This document shows, piece after piece, positions 26,792 through 35,788 of a DNA stretch of 64,000 nt. This DNA comes from Azohydromonas sediminis (GTDB taxonomy: Bacteria; Pseudomonadota; Gammaproteobacteria; Burkholderiales; Burkholderiaceae_C). Below the pieces are notes generated by a model. It was not told the DNA's origin. It ran no database searches and was given only the letters and a program-made list of their open reading frames with translations. How positions within the stretch are numbered: the first letter of the stretch is position 1; the number at the start of each line of letters is the position of its first letter. The stretch is from positions 1 to 64,000 of the forward strand of contig NZ_QOAZ01000015.1 of assembly GCF_003574675.1 (NCBI RefSeq). Reading direction: 5' to 3'. Position numbers and translations under genes: made by a program.

Positions 26792-27253
26792 TCACGCGAG
26801 CGTCTTCTGCGCGCGCACGACGGCGGCGGCGATCTGGTTATAGGTGCCGCAGCGGCACACGTTGCCGGCCATCTGCGCGAGCACCTGCTCGCGCGACAGC
26901 GGCGTGCGCGCGTCCTTCAGCACCGCGGCGGCGGTCATCATCTGGCCCGACTGGCAGTAGCCGCACTGCGGCGCCTGCTCGGCGATCCACGCGGCGGCCA
27001 GCGCCTGGCCCTCGCGCGAGCGCGCCAGGCCCTCGATCGTCGTCACCTGCGCACCGGCCACCGCCGACACCGGCGTCACGCAGGAGCGCGCCGGTGCGCC
27101 GTTGATGTGCACGGTGCACGCGCCGCACTGCGCGACGCCGCAGCCGTACTTCGTGCCGGTCAGTTGCAGGTCCTCGCACAGCACCCACAGCAGCGGCTTG
27201 TCGCCCGCGGCGTCGGTGCTCACGGGCTGGCCGTTGAGCGTGAATCGGATCAT
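26792..27253 (-). CDS. 2Fe-2S subunit of molybdenum hydroxylase (IorA-like)
   Basis: This is a 153-aa electron-transfer subunit with two 2Fe-2S clusters. The plant-type N-terminal cluster uses cysteines in YGCGVAQCGACTVHINGAPARSC, and the second helical cluster uses CGYCQSGQMM and NVCRCGTY. The length and motif spacing are standard for the xanthine oxidase small subunit. It has no signal peptide, so it presumably travels with the Tat-exported large subunit. A GGAG-like site precedes the ATG at 27253. It is the first gene of a two-gene operon. Confidence 0.92.
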   Translation of the reverse strand: MIRFTLNGQPVSTDAAGDKPLLWVLCEDLQLTGTKYGCGVAQCGACTVHINGAPARSCVTPVSAVAGAQVTTIEGLARSREGQALAAAWIAEQAPQCGYCQSGQMMTAAAVLKDARTPLSREQVLAQMAGNVCRCGTYNQIAAAVVRAQKTLA

Positions 27254-27329
27254 GGGGTCTCCAGCGGTTGTACACAGCCGCGTGGCCGTACGGGATCGTC
27301 TGTATATCGTCGGCGCGTGGGGTTTTTGT

Positions 27330-27361
27330 GGGCGGCGGCGCAGAAACCCTGCGCGCCGCCC
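27330..27361 (-). promoter_or_regulatory. Hairpin in the leader region of the Mo hydroxylase operon
   Basis: GGGCGGCGGCGCAG at 27330-27343 pairs with CTGCGCGCCGCCC at 27349-27361, with one bulged base and a 5-base loop. It lies about 80-110 bases upstream of the 2Fe-2S subunit start, in the gap shared with the divergent TetR-type gene. Depending on where transcription begins it would be an mRNA leader structure or only a DNA palindrome. Five Ts adjoin it on the plus strand, on the wrong side for a terminator in that direction. Confidence 0.4.
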
Positions 27362-27487
27362 GGGTTCACTTCGGGTTCTCACGTAGACCGCGCGGGCGGG
27401 CGCGTGCCGCGCGACGGTGCAGTAGGCACCGGCGCCTAGAAATTCCGCCCGTGGTCGTGCGCACAGCCGGCGGGCTGCCTCAAAATA

Positions 27488-27499
27488 GAACGATCGTTC
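27488..27499 (+). promoter_or_regulatory. TetR-type operator, perfect palindrome
   Basis: GAACGATCGTTC is a perfect 12-base palindrome ending 19 bases before the TetR-type regulator's GTG start. A partly overlapping repeat, CGTTCGTTCG, follows it. Its position within the promoter region suggests autoregulation and possibly control of the beta-oxidation genes downstream. Confidence 0.6.
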
Positions 27500-27518
27500 G
27501 TTCGATTTGCGTATCACC

Positions 27519-28247
27519 GTGAGCACCAAGCCCGCCGACGACGCCGACGCCGCCATCGAGGCCGCGGCCGGCGCGCGAGTTGGCGCACGCGCCGCGCGCG
27601 GTGGTCTGCACAAGGGGCAGCTCACGCGCGCGGCGATCCTCGACGCCGCGCTCGCGCTGGCGTCGCAGATGGGGCTCGAGGGGCTGTCGATCGGCGCGCT
27701 GGCCGAGGTCATGCAGATGAGCAAGTCGGGGGTGTTCGCCCACTTCGGCTCGCGCGAGGAACTGCAGATCTCGGTGATCCGCGAGTACCACCGCCGTTTC
27801 GAGGACGAGGTGTTCTTCCCGGCGATCCGCGAGCCGCGCGGGCTGCCGCGGCTGGCGGCGCTGTTCGAGCGGTGGGTGCGGCGCGTGTCGCGCGAGATCG
27901 ACTCGGGCTGCATCTACATCAGTGGCGCCGTCGAATTCGACGACCGCCCGGGGCCCGTGCGCGACGCGCTCGCGGCGATGGTACAGGCCTGGCACGCGGC
28001 GCTGGAACGGGCGATCCGCATCGCGATCGAAGAGGGTCACCTGAAGCCCGACACCGACGCGCAGCAGATGCTGTTCGAGATCCACGGCCTGATCCTCGCG
28101 CTGCACCACGACGCGCGCTTCCTGCGCGTGCCCGGTGCGCTCGACCGCGCGCGTGCCGGCTTCGCGCGCATCGTCGCGCAGCACGCCACCGCGAAGGGCC
28201 GCCGCGTCCAGGGCGCGCGCGCCGACACGCTCGCCACGCCGTCCTGA
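27519..28247 (+). CDS. TetR-family regulator of the beta-oxidation operon
   Basis: This is a 242-aa repressor-type regulator. The N-terminal helix-turn-helix reads TRAAILDAALALASQMGLEGLSIGALAEVM in two parts, followed by SKSGVFAHFGSREELQ. The C-terminal ligand domain resembles TetR_C_13 (SGCIYISGAVEFDDRPGPVRD), and acyl-CoA or fatty acid sensing is plausible from context. GTG at 27519 was chosen over an in-frame TTG four codons earlier because the TTG lies nearer the palindrome with no ribosome site. The acyl-CoA dehydrogenase gene follows 50 bases later in the same direction. Confidence 0.85.
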   Translation: MSTKPADDADAAIEAAAGARVGARAARGGLHKGQLTRAAILDAALALASQMGLEGLSIGALAEVMQMSKSGVFAHFGSREELQISVIREYHRRFEDEVFFPAIREPRGLPRLAALFERWVRRVSREIDSGCIYISGAVEFDDRPGPVRDALAAMVQAWHAALERAIRIAIEEGHLKPDTDAQQMLFEIHGLILALHHDARFLRVPGALDRARAGFARIVAQHATAKGRRVQGARADTLATPS

Positions 28248-28297
28248 CCCCCATCCCGCTTTCCGTCCCGTGTCCACCTTTCCAGGAGCCGTCTGAC

Positions 28298-30088
28298 ATG
28301 CCGACTTACACCCCCCCGCTGCGCGACATGCAGTTCGTGATGCACGAGCTGCTGCACGCGGTCGACGAGCTGAAGTCGATCCCGCGCCACGCCGACGTCG
28401 ACGCCGACACGCTCAACGCCGTCGTCGAGGAGGCCGGCAAGTTCGCGGCCAAGGTGCTCGCGCCGCTGAACCCGGTCGGCGACCGTCAGGGCTGCACGCT
28501 CGACAAGGCCACGCACGAGGTGCGCACGCCCACCGGCTTCAAGGACGCCTACGCGCAGTACGTCGCCGGCGGCTGGCCCGCGCTGTCGTGCGAGCCCGAG
28601 TACGGCGGCCAGGGCCTGCCGCTGCTGCTCAACCAGTGCCTGTACGAGATGCTCAATAGCGCCAACCAGGCGTGGACGATGTATCCCGGCCTCGCGCACG
28701 GCGCCTACGAGTGCCTGCTCGCGCACGGCACGCCCGAGCAGAAGCGGCTGTACCTGCCGAAGATCGTCAGCGGCGAGTGGGCCGGCACGATGTGCCTGAC
28801 CGAGCCGCACTGCGGCACCGACCTCGGCCTGCTGCGCACCAAGGCCGAGCCGCAGCCCGACGGCACCTACAAGCTCACCGGGCAGAAGATCTTCATCAGC
28901 GGCGGCGAGCACGACCTGGCCGAGAACATCGTGCACCTGGTGCTCGCGCGCCTGCCCGACGCGCCGCCGGGCAGCAAGGGCATCAGCCTGTTCGTCGCCT
29001 CGAAGTACCTCGTCGGCCCCGACGGCCAGCTCGGCGCGCGCAACCCGATCTACTGCACCGGGCTCGAGCACAAGATGGGCATCCACGGCAGCTCGACGTG
29101 CCAGATGACGCTCGACGGGGCGGTCGGCACGCTGGTCGGCGAGCCGCACCGCGGCCTGGCCGCGATGTTCGTGATGATGAACGCCGCGCGCCTGGGCGTG
29201 GGCAACCAGTCGCTCGGCCTGACCGAGGTCGCGTACCAGAACGCGGTGGCGTACGCGAAGGAGCGCCGCCAGATGCGCGCGCTGTCGGGTCCGAAGGAAC
29301 CCGACCAGAGCGCCGACCGCATCATCGTCCACCCCGACGTGCGCAAGATGCTGCTGACCGCACGCGCCTACGCCGAGGGCGGGCGCGCGCTCGCGATGCA
29401 CACGGCGCTGCTGATCGACAAGGAGCTGCACCACCCCGACCCCGAGGTGCGCCAGGCCTGCGCCGAGGAAGTCGCGCTGCTGACGCCGATCATCAAGGCC
29501 TTCTTAACCGACAACGGCTGGATCGCGACGTCGCACTGCCTGCAGGTCTTCGGCGGCCATGGCTACATCGCCGAGTGGGGCATGGAACAGTTCGTGCGCG
29601 ACTCGCGCATCAACATGATCTACGAGGGCACGAACACGGTGCAGGCGCTGGACCTGCTCGGGCGCAAGGTGCTCGCCGACAACGGCAAGAAGCTCAAGGC
29701 CTTCGGCCGTCGCATCGCCGAGTTCGTCGAGGAGCACGGCGTCGACGAGAAGATGCTGGAGTTCGTCAACCCGCTGGCCGACCTCGGCGACAAGGTCACG
29801 AAGCTGACGACCGAGATCGGCTTCAAGGCGATGAAGAACCCCGACGAGGTCGGCGCCGCCGCCGTCGACTACCTGCGCGTGTGCGGCCACCTCGTGTTCG
29901 CCTACTTCTGGGCGCGCATGGCCAAGATCGCGCTCGACAAGCAGGGCAGCGGCGACCCGTTCTACACCGCCAAGCTGCACACCGCGCGCTTCTACTTCGC
30001 CAAGCTGCTGCCCGAGACCGCCGGGCTGATCCGCAGCGCGCGCGCCGGCCTCGAGCCGCTCGCGGCGATGGACGAGGCACTGTTCTGA
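28298..30088 (+). CDS. Acyl-CoA dehydrogenase (long 596-aa type)
   Basis: This flavin enzyme carries out the first step of fatty acid beta-oxidation. At 596 aa it belongs to the long FadE/DmdC-like group. An N-terminal ACAD extension (LRDMQFVMHELLHAVDEL) precedes the core: PEYGGQGLP near 105, TEPHCGTDLGLLRTKA near 168, and LFVASKYLV. The C-terminal domain has GGHGYIAEWGMEQFVRDSRINMIYEGTN, in which Glu is the expected catalytic base. CAGGAG precedes the ATG. Position and orientation indicate cotranscription with the FadN-type, thiolase and hydratase genes. Substrate chain length is not readable. Confidence 0.92.
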   Translation: MPTYTPPLRDMQFVMHELLHAVDELKSIPRHADVDADTLNAVVEEAGKFAAKVLAPLNPVGDRQGCTLDKATHEVRTPTGFKDAYAQYVAGGWPALSCEPEYGGQGLPLLLNQCLYEMLNSANQAWTMYPGLAHGAYECLLAHGTPEQKRLYLPKIVSGEWAGTMCLTEPHCGTDLGLLRTKAEPQPDGTYKLTGQKIFISGGEHDLAENIVHLVLARLPDAPPGSKGISLFVASKYLVGPDGQLGARNPIYCTGLEHKMGIHGSSTCQMTLDGAVGTLVGEPHRGLAAMFVMMNAARLGVGNQSLGLTEVAYQNAVAYAKERRQMRALSGPKEPDQSADRIIVHPDVRKMLLTARAYAEGGRALAMHTALLIDKELHHPDPEVRQACAEEVALLTPIIKAFLTDNGWIATSHCLQVFGGHGYIAEWGMEQFVRDSRINMIYEGTNTVQALDLLGRKVLADNGKKLKAFGRRIAEFVEEHGVDEKMLEFVNPLADLGDKVTKLTTEIGFKAMKNPDEVGAAAVDYLRVCGHLVFAYFWARMAKIALDKQGSGDPFYTAKLHTARFYFAKLLPETAGLIRSARAGLEPLAAMDEALF

Positions 30089-30125
30089 GCGCCCCCCCGC
30101 AACGACCCCGCAAGGAGCCCACCCG

Positions 30126-32519
30126 ATGGAACGATTCAATGTGCGCAAGGTGGCCGTGCTCGGCGCCGGCGTGATGGGCGCGCAGATCGCCGCGCACCTC
30201 GTCAACGTGCGCGTGAGCGTCGTGCTGTTCGACCTGCCCGCGAAGGACGGCGCGAAGAACGGCATCGTCACGAAAGCGATCGACGGCCTGAAAAAGCTCA
30301 AGCCCGCGCCGCTGGGCGTGTCCGACGACGCCGTCCACATCGAGGCGGCGAACTACGAGGAGCACCTCGACAAGCTGCGCGGCTGCGACCTGGTGATCGA
30401 GGCGATCGCCGAACGGATGGACTGGAAGCTCGACCTGTACCGCAAGGTCGCACCGTTCGTCGCGCCGCACGCGATCGTCGCGAGCAACACCTCGGGCCTG
30501 TCGATCACGAAGCTCGCCGACGCGCTGCCCGAGGAGATCCGCCCGCGCTTTTGCGGCGTGCACTTTTTCAACCCGCCGCGCTACATGTCGCTCGTCGAGC
30601 TGATCCCGACGCCGGTCACGCGCGCCGACGTGCTCGCGCAGCTCGAGACCTTCTGCACGACGACGCTCGGCAAGGGCGTCGTGCACGCGAAGGACACGCC
30701 GAACTTCATCGCCAACCGCGTCGGCATCGCCGGCATGCTCGCGACGATGATCGAGGCCGGCAAGTTCGGTCTGACGGTCGACGTCGTCGACGATCTGACC
30801 GGCAAGAAGCTCGGCCGCGCGTCGAGCGGCACGTTCCGCACCGCCGACGTCGTCGGTCTGGACACGATGGCGCACGTGATCAAGACGATGCAGGACAACC
30901 TGCAGGGCGATCCGTTCTACGCCACCTACGCGACGCCGCCGGTGCTCGCGCGACTGATCGAGCAGGGCGCGCTCGGGCAGAAGAGCGGCGCAGGGTTCTA
31001 CAAGAAGGTCGGCAAGGACATCCTGCGCCTCGACGTGGCCGGCGGCGAGTACGTGGCCGCCGGCGCGAAGGCCGACGCGATCGTCGAGCGCATGCTCAAG
31101 AAGCCCGCCCCCGAGCGGCTGAAGCTGCTGCGCGAGAGCAGCAACCCGCAGGCGCAGTTCGTGTGGGCGATCCTGCGTGACTCGTTCCACTACTGCGCGG
31201 TACACCTGGCCGAGATCGCCGACACCGCGCGCCACGTCGACTTCGCGATGCGCCGCGGCTTCGGGATGCAGCAGGGGCCGTTCGAGCTGTGGCAGGCCGC
31301 CGGCTGGACGCAGGTCGCGCAGTGGGTCAAGGAGGACATCGACGCGGGCAAGGCACTCAGCAACGCGCCGTTGCCCGACTGGGTGTTCGACGGCCCGGTG
31401 GCCGAGCGCGGCGGCGTGCACACGCCCGAGGGCTCGTGGAGCGCCGCCGAGCGCCGCTTCGTGCCGCTGGCGACGCTGCCGGTCTACGGCCGCCAGCTGT
31501 TCCCCGAGACGCTCGTCGGCTGGGCGCCGAACGACCCGCTGAAGGCCGGCGTCGAGGAGTTCCGCAACGACGAGATCCGCGTCTGGACGCTCGACGGGCA
31601 GGTGCTGATCGCGTCGATCACGGCCAAGCTGCACCTGATCAGCCCGGCCGTCACCGAGGGGCTGCTCAAGGCGGTCGAGATCGCCGAGGCCAAGTACCAG
31701 GGCCTCGTGATCTGGTCGCCCGACGACGTGTTCTCGGCCGGCGCGAACCTCGAGTCGCTGATGCCGGTGTTCATGAAGCTCGGCGCCAAGGGCATCGCAC
31801 CCGAGGAGAAAAAGCTGCAGGACATGATGCTGCGCATCCGCTACGCGCAGGTGCCAGTCGTCGCGGCGATGCGCGGGCTGGCGCTGGGTGGCGGCTGCGA
31901 GCTGGCGGTGCACTGCGCGCGGCGCGTCGCGCACCTGGAGACCTACGTCGGGCTGGTCGAGGTCGGCGTCGGGCTGATCCCCGGCGGCGGCGGGCTGGCC
32001 TACATCGCGCGGCGCGCCGCCGAGCAGGCGGCCGCCGCGCCGGGCACCGACTTGCTCGCGTTCCTGCGCGAGGGGTACCTGGCCGCGGCGATGGCCAAGG
32101 TCGGCACCAGCGCGCTCGAGAGCCGCAAGCTCGGCTACCTGCTCGACGGCGACATCGTCGTGCCGCACAAGGACGAGCTACTGCACGTCGCGATCGGGCA
32201 GGTCAAGGCGATGGCCGACGCCGGCTGGCGCCCGCCGCTGAAGACGCTGTTCCCGGTCGCGGGCCGCTCGGCGAAGGCGACGATCCAGGCGCAGCTCGTC
32301 GCGATGCGCGACGGCGGGCAGATCAGCGCGCACGACTACCACCTCGGCACGCTGATCGCCGACGTCGTCTGTGGCGGCGACGTCGACGCCGGGACGCTGG
32401 TCAGCGAGGAGTACCTGATGACGCTCGAGCGCAAGCACTTCTGCGCGCTGCTCGACCACCCGAAGACGCAGGAACGCATCATGGGCATGCTGCAGACCGG
32501 CAAACCCGTTCGGAACTGA
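30126..32519 (+). CDS. 3-hydroxyacyl-CoA dehydrogenase / enoyl-CoA hydratase (FadN type)
   Basis: This bifunctional beta-oxidation enzyme of 797 aa has the dehydrogenase first and the hydratase last, the reverse of E. coli FadB and as in Bacillus FadN. The NAD-binding motif VAVLGAGVMGAQIAAHL is at 9-25, and the dehydrogenase catalytic region includes GVHFFNPPRYMSLVELIP. A second dehydrogenase-type helical segment follows, then a crotonase domain near 500-660 (AGANLESLMPVF, VVAAMRGLALGGGCELAVHC). AAGGAG precedes the ATG. It is followed by the thiolase gene after 13 bases. Confidence 0.93.
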   Translation: MERFNVRKVAVLGAGVMGAQIAAHLVNVRVSVVLFDLPAKDGAKNGIVTKAIDGLKKLKPAPLGVSDDAVHIEAANYEEHLDKLRGCDLVIEAIAERMDWKLDLYRKVAPFVAPHAIVASNTSGLSITKLADALPEEIRPRFCGVHFFNPPRYMSLVELIPTPVTRADVLAQLETFCTTTLGKGVVHAKDTPNFIANRVGIAGMLATMIEAGKFGLTVDVVDDLTGKKLGRASSGTFRTADVVGLDTMAHVIKTMQDNLQGDPFYATYATPPVLARLIEQGALGQKSGAGFYKKVGKDILRLDVAGGEYVAAGAKADAIVERMLKKPAPERLKLLRESSNPQAQFVWAILRDSFHYCAVHLAEIADTARHVDFAMRRGFGMQQGPFELWQAAGWTQVAQWVKEDIDAGKALSNAPLPDWVFDGPVAERGGVHTPEGSWSAAERRFVPLATLPVYGRQLFPETLVGWAPNDPLKAGVEEFRNDEIRVWTLDGQVLIASITAKLHLISPAVTEGLLKAVEIAEAKYQGLVIWSPDDVFSAGANLESLMPVFMKLGAKGIAPEEKKLQDMMLRIRYAQVPVVAAMRGLALGGGCELAVHCARRVAHLETYVGLVEVGVGLIPGGGGLAYIARRAAEQAAAAPGTDLLAFLREGYLAAAMAKVGTSALESRKLGYLLDGDIVVPHKDELLHVAIGQVKAMADAGWRPPLKTLFPVAGRSAKATIQAQLVAMRDGGQISAHDYHLGTLIADVVCGGDVDAGTLVSEEYLMTLERKHFCALLDHPKTQERIMGMLQTGKPVRN

Positions 32520-32532
32520 AGGAGCGACGAAG

Positions 32533-33762
32533 ATGAGCAAGCAGATCCAGGACGCCTACATCGTCGCCGCCACGCGCACGCCGATCGGCAAGGCGGGCCG
32601 CGGCTACTTTCGCGCGACGCGCCCCGACGACCTGCTCGTCGCGGCGATCCAGGGCGCGCTGAAGCAGGTGCCCGGCCTCGACCCGAAGGCGATCGAGGAC
32701 GCCGTCGTCGGCTGCGCGATGCCCGAAGGCGAGCAGGGCCTCAACGTCGCGCGCGTCGCGGCGCTGCTCGCCGGCCTGCCGAACTCGGTGGGCGGCGTCA
32801 CCGTCAACCGCTTCTGCGCGTCGGGGCTGACCGCGGTGCAGATGGCCGCCGACCGCATCCGCGTCGGCGAGGCCGACGTGATGATCGCCGGCGGCGTCGA
32901 GAGCATGAGCATGGTGCCGATGAGCGGCAACAAGCCGTCGTTCAACCCGGCCGTGTTCGCGAAGGACGAGAACGTCGGCATCGCCTACGGCATGGGGCTC
33001 ACCGCCGAGAAGGTCGCGCTGCAGTGGAAGGTCAGCCGCGAGCGGCAGGACGCGTTCGCGCTCGAGTCGCACCGGCGCGCGATCGCCGCGCAGCAGGCCG
33101 GCGAGTTCGCTGACGAGATCACGCCGGTCGACGTCGTCGCGCGCCGTCCGAACCTCGACACCGGCGAGGTCGAGGTCTCGACGCGTACCGTCACGCTCGA
33201 CGAAGGCCCGCGCGCCGACACGACGCTCGAGGCACTGGCCAAGCTCAAGCCCGTGTTCGCGTCGCCGAAGGACCCCACCGGCAAGGCCACCGGCATGGGC
33301 AGTGTCACGGCAGGCAACAGCTCGCAGACCAGCGATGGCGCCGGCTGCCTGATCCTCGCGAGCGAGGCGGCCGTCAAGCGCTTCGACCTCAAGCCGCTGG
33401 CGCGCTTCGTCAGCTTCGCCGCGCGCGGGGTGCCGCCCGAGATCATGGGCATCGGCCCGATCGAGGCGATCCCGGCGGCGCTGAAAGCCGCCGGGCTCAA
33501 GCTCGACGACCTCGGGTGGATCGAGCTCAACGAGGCGTTCGCGGCGCAGTCGTTGGCGGTGATCGACAGCGTCGGGCTGAACCCGGCGGTCGTCAACCCG
33601 ATGGGCGGCGCGATCGCGCTGGGCCACCCGCTGGGTGCCACCGGTGCGATCCGCGCCGCCACCGTCGTGCACGCGCTGCGCCGCCGGAACCTGAAGTACG
33701 GCATGGTGACGATGTGCGTCGGCACCGGCCAGGGTGCGGCCGGCATCTTCGAGCGCGTGTAG
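32533..33762 (+). CDS. fadA: Acetyl-CoA acyltransferase (3-ketoacyl-CoA thiolase)
   Basis: This 409-aa thiolase cleaves 3-ketoacyl-CoA. The acylated nucleophile is Cys95 (VNRFCASGLTA). The second catalytic pair is the His in GGAIALGHPLGATGA and the Cys in MVTMCVGTGQGAAGIF, near the C-terminus. The length is normal. It completes the cycle begun by the two preceding genes. A GGAG ribosome site lies before the ATG. An enoyl-CoA hydratase gene follows after 20 bases. Confidence 0.94.
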   Translation: MSKQIQDAYIVAATRTPIGKAGRGYFRATRPDDLLVAAIQGALKQVPGLDPKAIEDAVVGCAMPEGEQGLNVARVAALLAGLPNSVGGVTVNRFCASGLTAVQMAADRIRVGEADVMIAGGVESMSMVPMSGNKPSFNPAVFAKDENVGIAYGMGLTAEKVALQWKVSRERQDAFALESHRRAIAAQQAGEFADEITPVDVVARRPNLDTGEVEVSTRTVTLDEGPRADTTLEALAKLKPVFASPKDPTGKATGMGSVTAGNSSQTSDGAGCLILASEAAVKRFDLKPLARFVSFAARGVPPEIMGIGPIEAIPAALKAAGLKLDDLGWIELNEAFAAQSLAVIDSVGLNPAVVNPMGGAIALGHPLGATGAIRAATVVHALRRRNLKYGMVTMCVGTGQGAAGIFERV

Positions 33763-33782
33763 ACCGTCGCAGGAGCACGACC

Positions 33783-34550
33783 GTGACGCCCCACATCAAG
33801 ACGGCGACGCTCAACGGCGTCGCGACGATCGAGATCGCGCGCCCCGAGAAGAAGAACGCTCTGACGCAGGCGATGTACACCGCGATGGCCGACGCGATCG
33901 CGGCGGCGGTCGCGGCGCGCGAGGTGCGCGCGCTGCTGATCACCGGCCAGCCGGGCGTCTTCACGTCGGGCAACGACATCGAGGACTTCGTGCAGCGCCC
34001 GCCGCAGGGCGAGGACAGCCCGGTGCTGCGCTTCATGCGCGCGCTGCTCGAGTGTGACAAGCCGGTCGTCGCCGCGGTCACCGGCGCCGCGGTGGGCATC
34101 GGCACGACGATGCTGCTGCACTGCGACTTCGTCTACGTCGCCGACGACGCGCGGCTCGCGATGCCCTTCGTCGGCCTCGGGCTCGTGCCCGAGTACGCGT
34201 CGAGCCTGCTCGTGCCGCAGCTGATGGGCCCGCGCCGCGCGGCCGAGAAGCTGCTGCTCGGCGACCCGTTCGGCGCCGAGGAGGCGGTCGCCTGCGGCAT
34301 CGCCAACGCGGTGCTGCCGCCGGCCGAGGTGCTGCCGCACGCGCGGCGCGTGGCCGAGCGCTTCAACGCGCTGCCGCCGGGGGCCGTGCGCGACGCGAAG
34401 GCGCTGATGCGCGCGCCGCAGCGCGAGCAGGTGATGCAGGTCATCGCCGCCGAGGCCGAGATCTTCACCCGCCGGCTGCGCAGCCCGGAGGCGATGGAAG
34501 CCTTCCAGGCCTTCTTCCAGAAGCGCGCGCCGGACTTCAGCAAGTTCTGA
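33783..34550 (+). CDS. Enoyl-CoA hydratase/isomerase family protein
   Basis: This is a single-domain crotonase of 255 aa. Motifs are ARPEKKNALTQAM near 20, the oxyanion-hole segments TSGNDIEDFV and VTGAAVGIGTTMLLHCDFVYVAD, and MPFVGLGLVPEYASS. The position that is Glu in classic hydratases near the last motif is not clearly conserved (PEYASS), so an isomerase or a specialised hydratase such as for unsaturated acyl chains is possible. GTG is the start, preceded by AGGAG. It may supply the auxiliary step for unsaturated fatty acids beside the FadN-type enzyme. Confidence 0.87.
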   Translation: MTPHIKTATLNGVATIEIARPEKKNALTQAMYTAMADAIAAAVAAREVRALLITGQPGVFTSGNDIEDFVQRPPQGEDSPVLRFMRALLECDKPVVAAVTGAAVGIGTTMLLHCDFVYVADDARLAMPFVGLGLVPEYASSLLVPQLMGPRRAAEKLLLGDPFGAEEAVACGIANAVLPPAEVLPHARRVAERFNALPPGAVRDAKALMRAPQREQVMQVIAAEAEIFTRRLRSPEAMEAFQAFFQKRAPDFSKF

Positions 34551-34569
34551 CCCCCGCGGGCGGCGTGCG

Positions 34570-35313
34570 ATGGGCCTGGCCGCCAAGCTGGTGCTCAGCC
34601 CGCTGCTCGTCGCGCAGGCGCTGGCCACGCGCCGGCGCCTGCCGCGGCTGCCCGAGGCCGAGGGCGCGCGCGAAGGCGTGGCGGGCGACGGCCCCGTCGC
34701 GCTGCGGCTGCTGATCGGCGGCGACTCGTCGGCCGCCGGCGTCGGCGTTGCGACGCAGGACCAGGCGCTGGCCGGTCACACCGTGCGCGCACTCGCCGAG
34801 CGCGTGGGCGGCGCCGTCGCGTGGCGGCTCGTCGCACGCTCGGGGCTGACGACGGCGCAGTGCGCGGACCTGCTGATCGAGGCGGCGCCGCCGTGGCGCG
34901 CCGACGTCGCCGTGTTCGCGCTCGGCGTCAACGACGTGATCGACCAGGTGCCGCCGCGGCGCGCGCTCGCGGCGCGCGAGCGGCTCGTCGCGCACCTGCG
35001 CGAGCGCTGCGGCGTGCGCCACGTCGTCTTCATGCCGCTGCCGCCGGTGCACCGCTTCCCTGGCCTGCCGCAGCCGCTGCGCTGGGCGATGGGTGCCGAC
35101 GCGCGCCGTCACGACGCCGCACTGGCGCGCTGGGCGCAGCGGCGCGACGACGTTAGCCACATTCCGATCGACCTGCCGCTGGCCCCGAAGGTGATGGCCA
35201 GCGACGGCTTTCACCCCGGCGAGCCGGTGTACCGGCTGTGCGGGCTGGCGCTGGCCGATCACATTGCGGCGCACGTGTGGCCGCGGCTGGCGCCGACGGC
35301 TCGCGCGCGCTGA
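34570..35313 (+). CDS. SGNH/GDSL-type hydrolase
   Basis: This is a 247-aa esterase or lipase of the SGNH fold. Block I is IGGDSSAAGVGV, with the nucleophile Ser in the GDS motif near residue 52. The Asn of block III is in ALGVNDVIDQ, and the catalytic Asp-His pair is in SDGFHPGEPVY near 217-222. There is an N-terminal hydrophobic stretch (LAAKLVLSPLLVAQALA) that could anchor it in the membrane. It begins 19 bases after the hydratase gene and may be cotranscribed, perhaps releasing fatty acids for the same pathway. The substrate is unknown. Confidence 0.82.
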   Translation: MGLAAKLVLSPLLVAQALATRRRLPRLPEAEGAREGVAGDGPVALRLLIGGDSSAAGVGVATQDQALAGHTVRALAERVGGAVAWRLVARSGLTTAQCADLLIEAAPPWRADVAVFALGVNDVIDQVPPRRALAARERLVAHLRERCGVRHVVFMPLPPVHRFPGLPQPLRWAMGADARRHDAALARWAQRRDDVSHIPIDLPLAPKVMASDGFHPGEPVYRLCGLALADHIAAHVWPRLAPTARAR

Positions 35314-35334
35314 AGGCCCGAAGTCGGCTGCCGG

Positions 35335-35757
35335 TCAGCCGCGCGGCACGGGCCGCGGCCGCCCCTGGGCGTCGGTTGCAACGTAGGTCAGCGTCGCCTC
35401 GGTGACCTTGACGACCTGGTGCTGCGCGTCGAGGCGCTGTGCGTAGACCTCGACGTTGACGGTGATCGACGTGGTGCCGATGCGCACCACCTCGGCGTAG
35501 AAGCTCAGCAGATCGCCGACGCGCACCGGCTGCTTGAACACGAACTGGTTGACCGCCACCGTCGCGATGCGGCCCTGCGCGATGCGCAGTGGCAGCACGG
35601 CGCCGGCCAGGTCGACCTGCGCCATCACCCACCCGCCGAAGATGTCGCCGCTGGCGTTGACGTCGGCCGGCAGCGGGATCACGCGCAGCACGAGCTCCTT
35701 GTCGGTGGGCAGTTGCACGCCGGTCGACGGGCGCGAATCGGTGGACATCGGCATCAT
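35335..35757 (-). CDS. Acyl-CoA thioesterase, YciA-like hotdog
   Basis: This is a 140-aa single hotdog-domain thioesterase. NASGDIFGGWVMAQVDLAGAV carries the catalytic Asp and the helix typical of the YciA/BACH group, and FVFKQPVRVGDLLSFYAEV follows. It hydrolyses acyl-CoAs, which fits its place convergent with the fatty-acid oxidation operon. The start could be the ATG at 35757, 35754 or 35748. None has a clear ribosome site. Confidence 0.87.
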   Translation of the reverse strand: MMPMSTDSRPSTGVQLPTDKELVLRVIPLPADVNASGDIFGGWVMAQVDLAGAVLPLRIAQGRIATVAVNQFVFKQPVRVGDLLSFYAEVVRIGTTSITVNVEVYAQRLDAQHQVVKVTEATLTYVATDAQGRPRPVPRG

Positions 35758-35788
35758 TGGAGGTTGACAGCCGAAGGATTCTCACACG

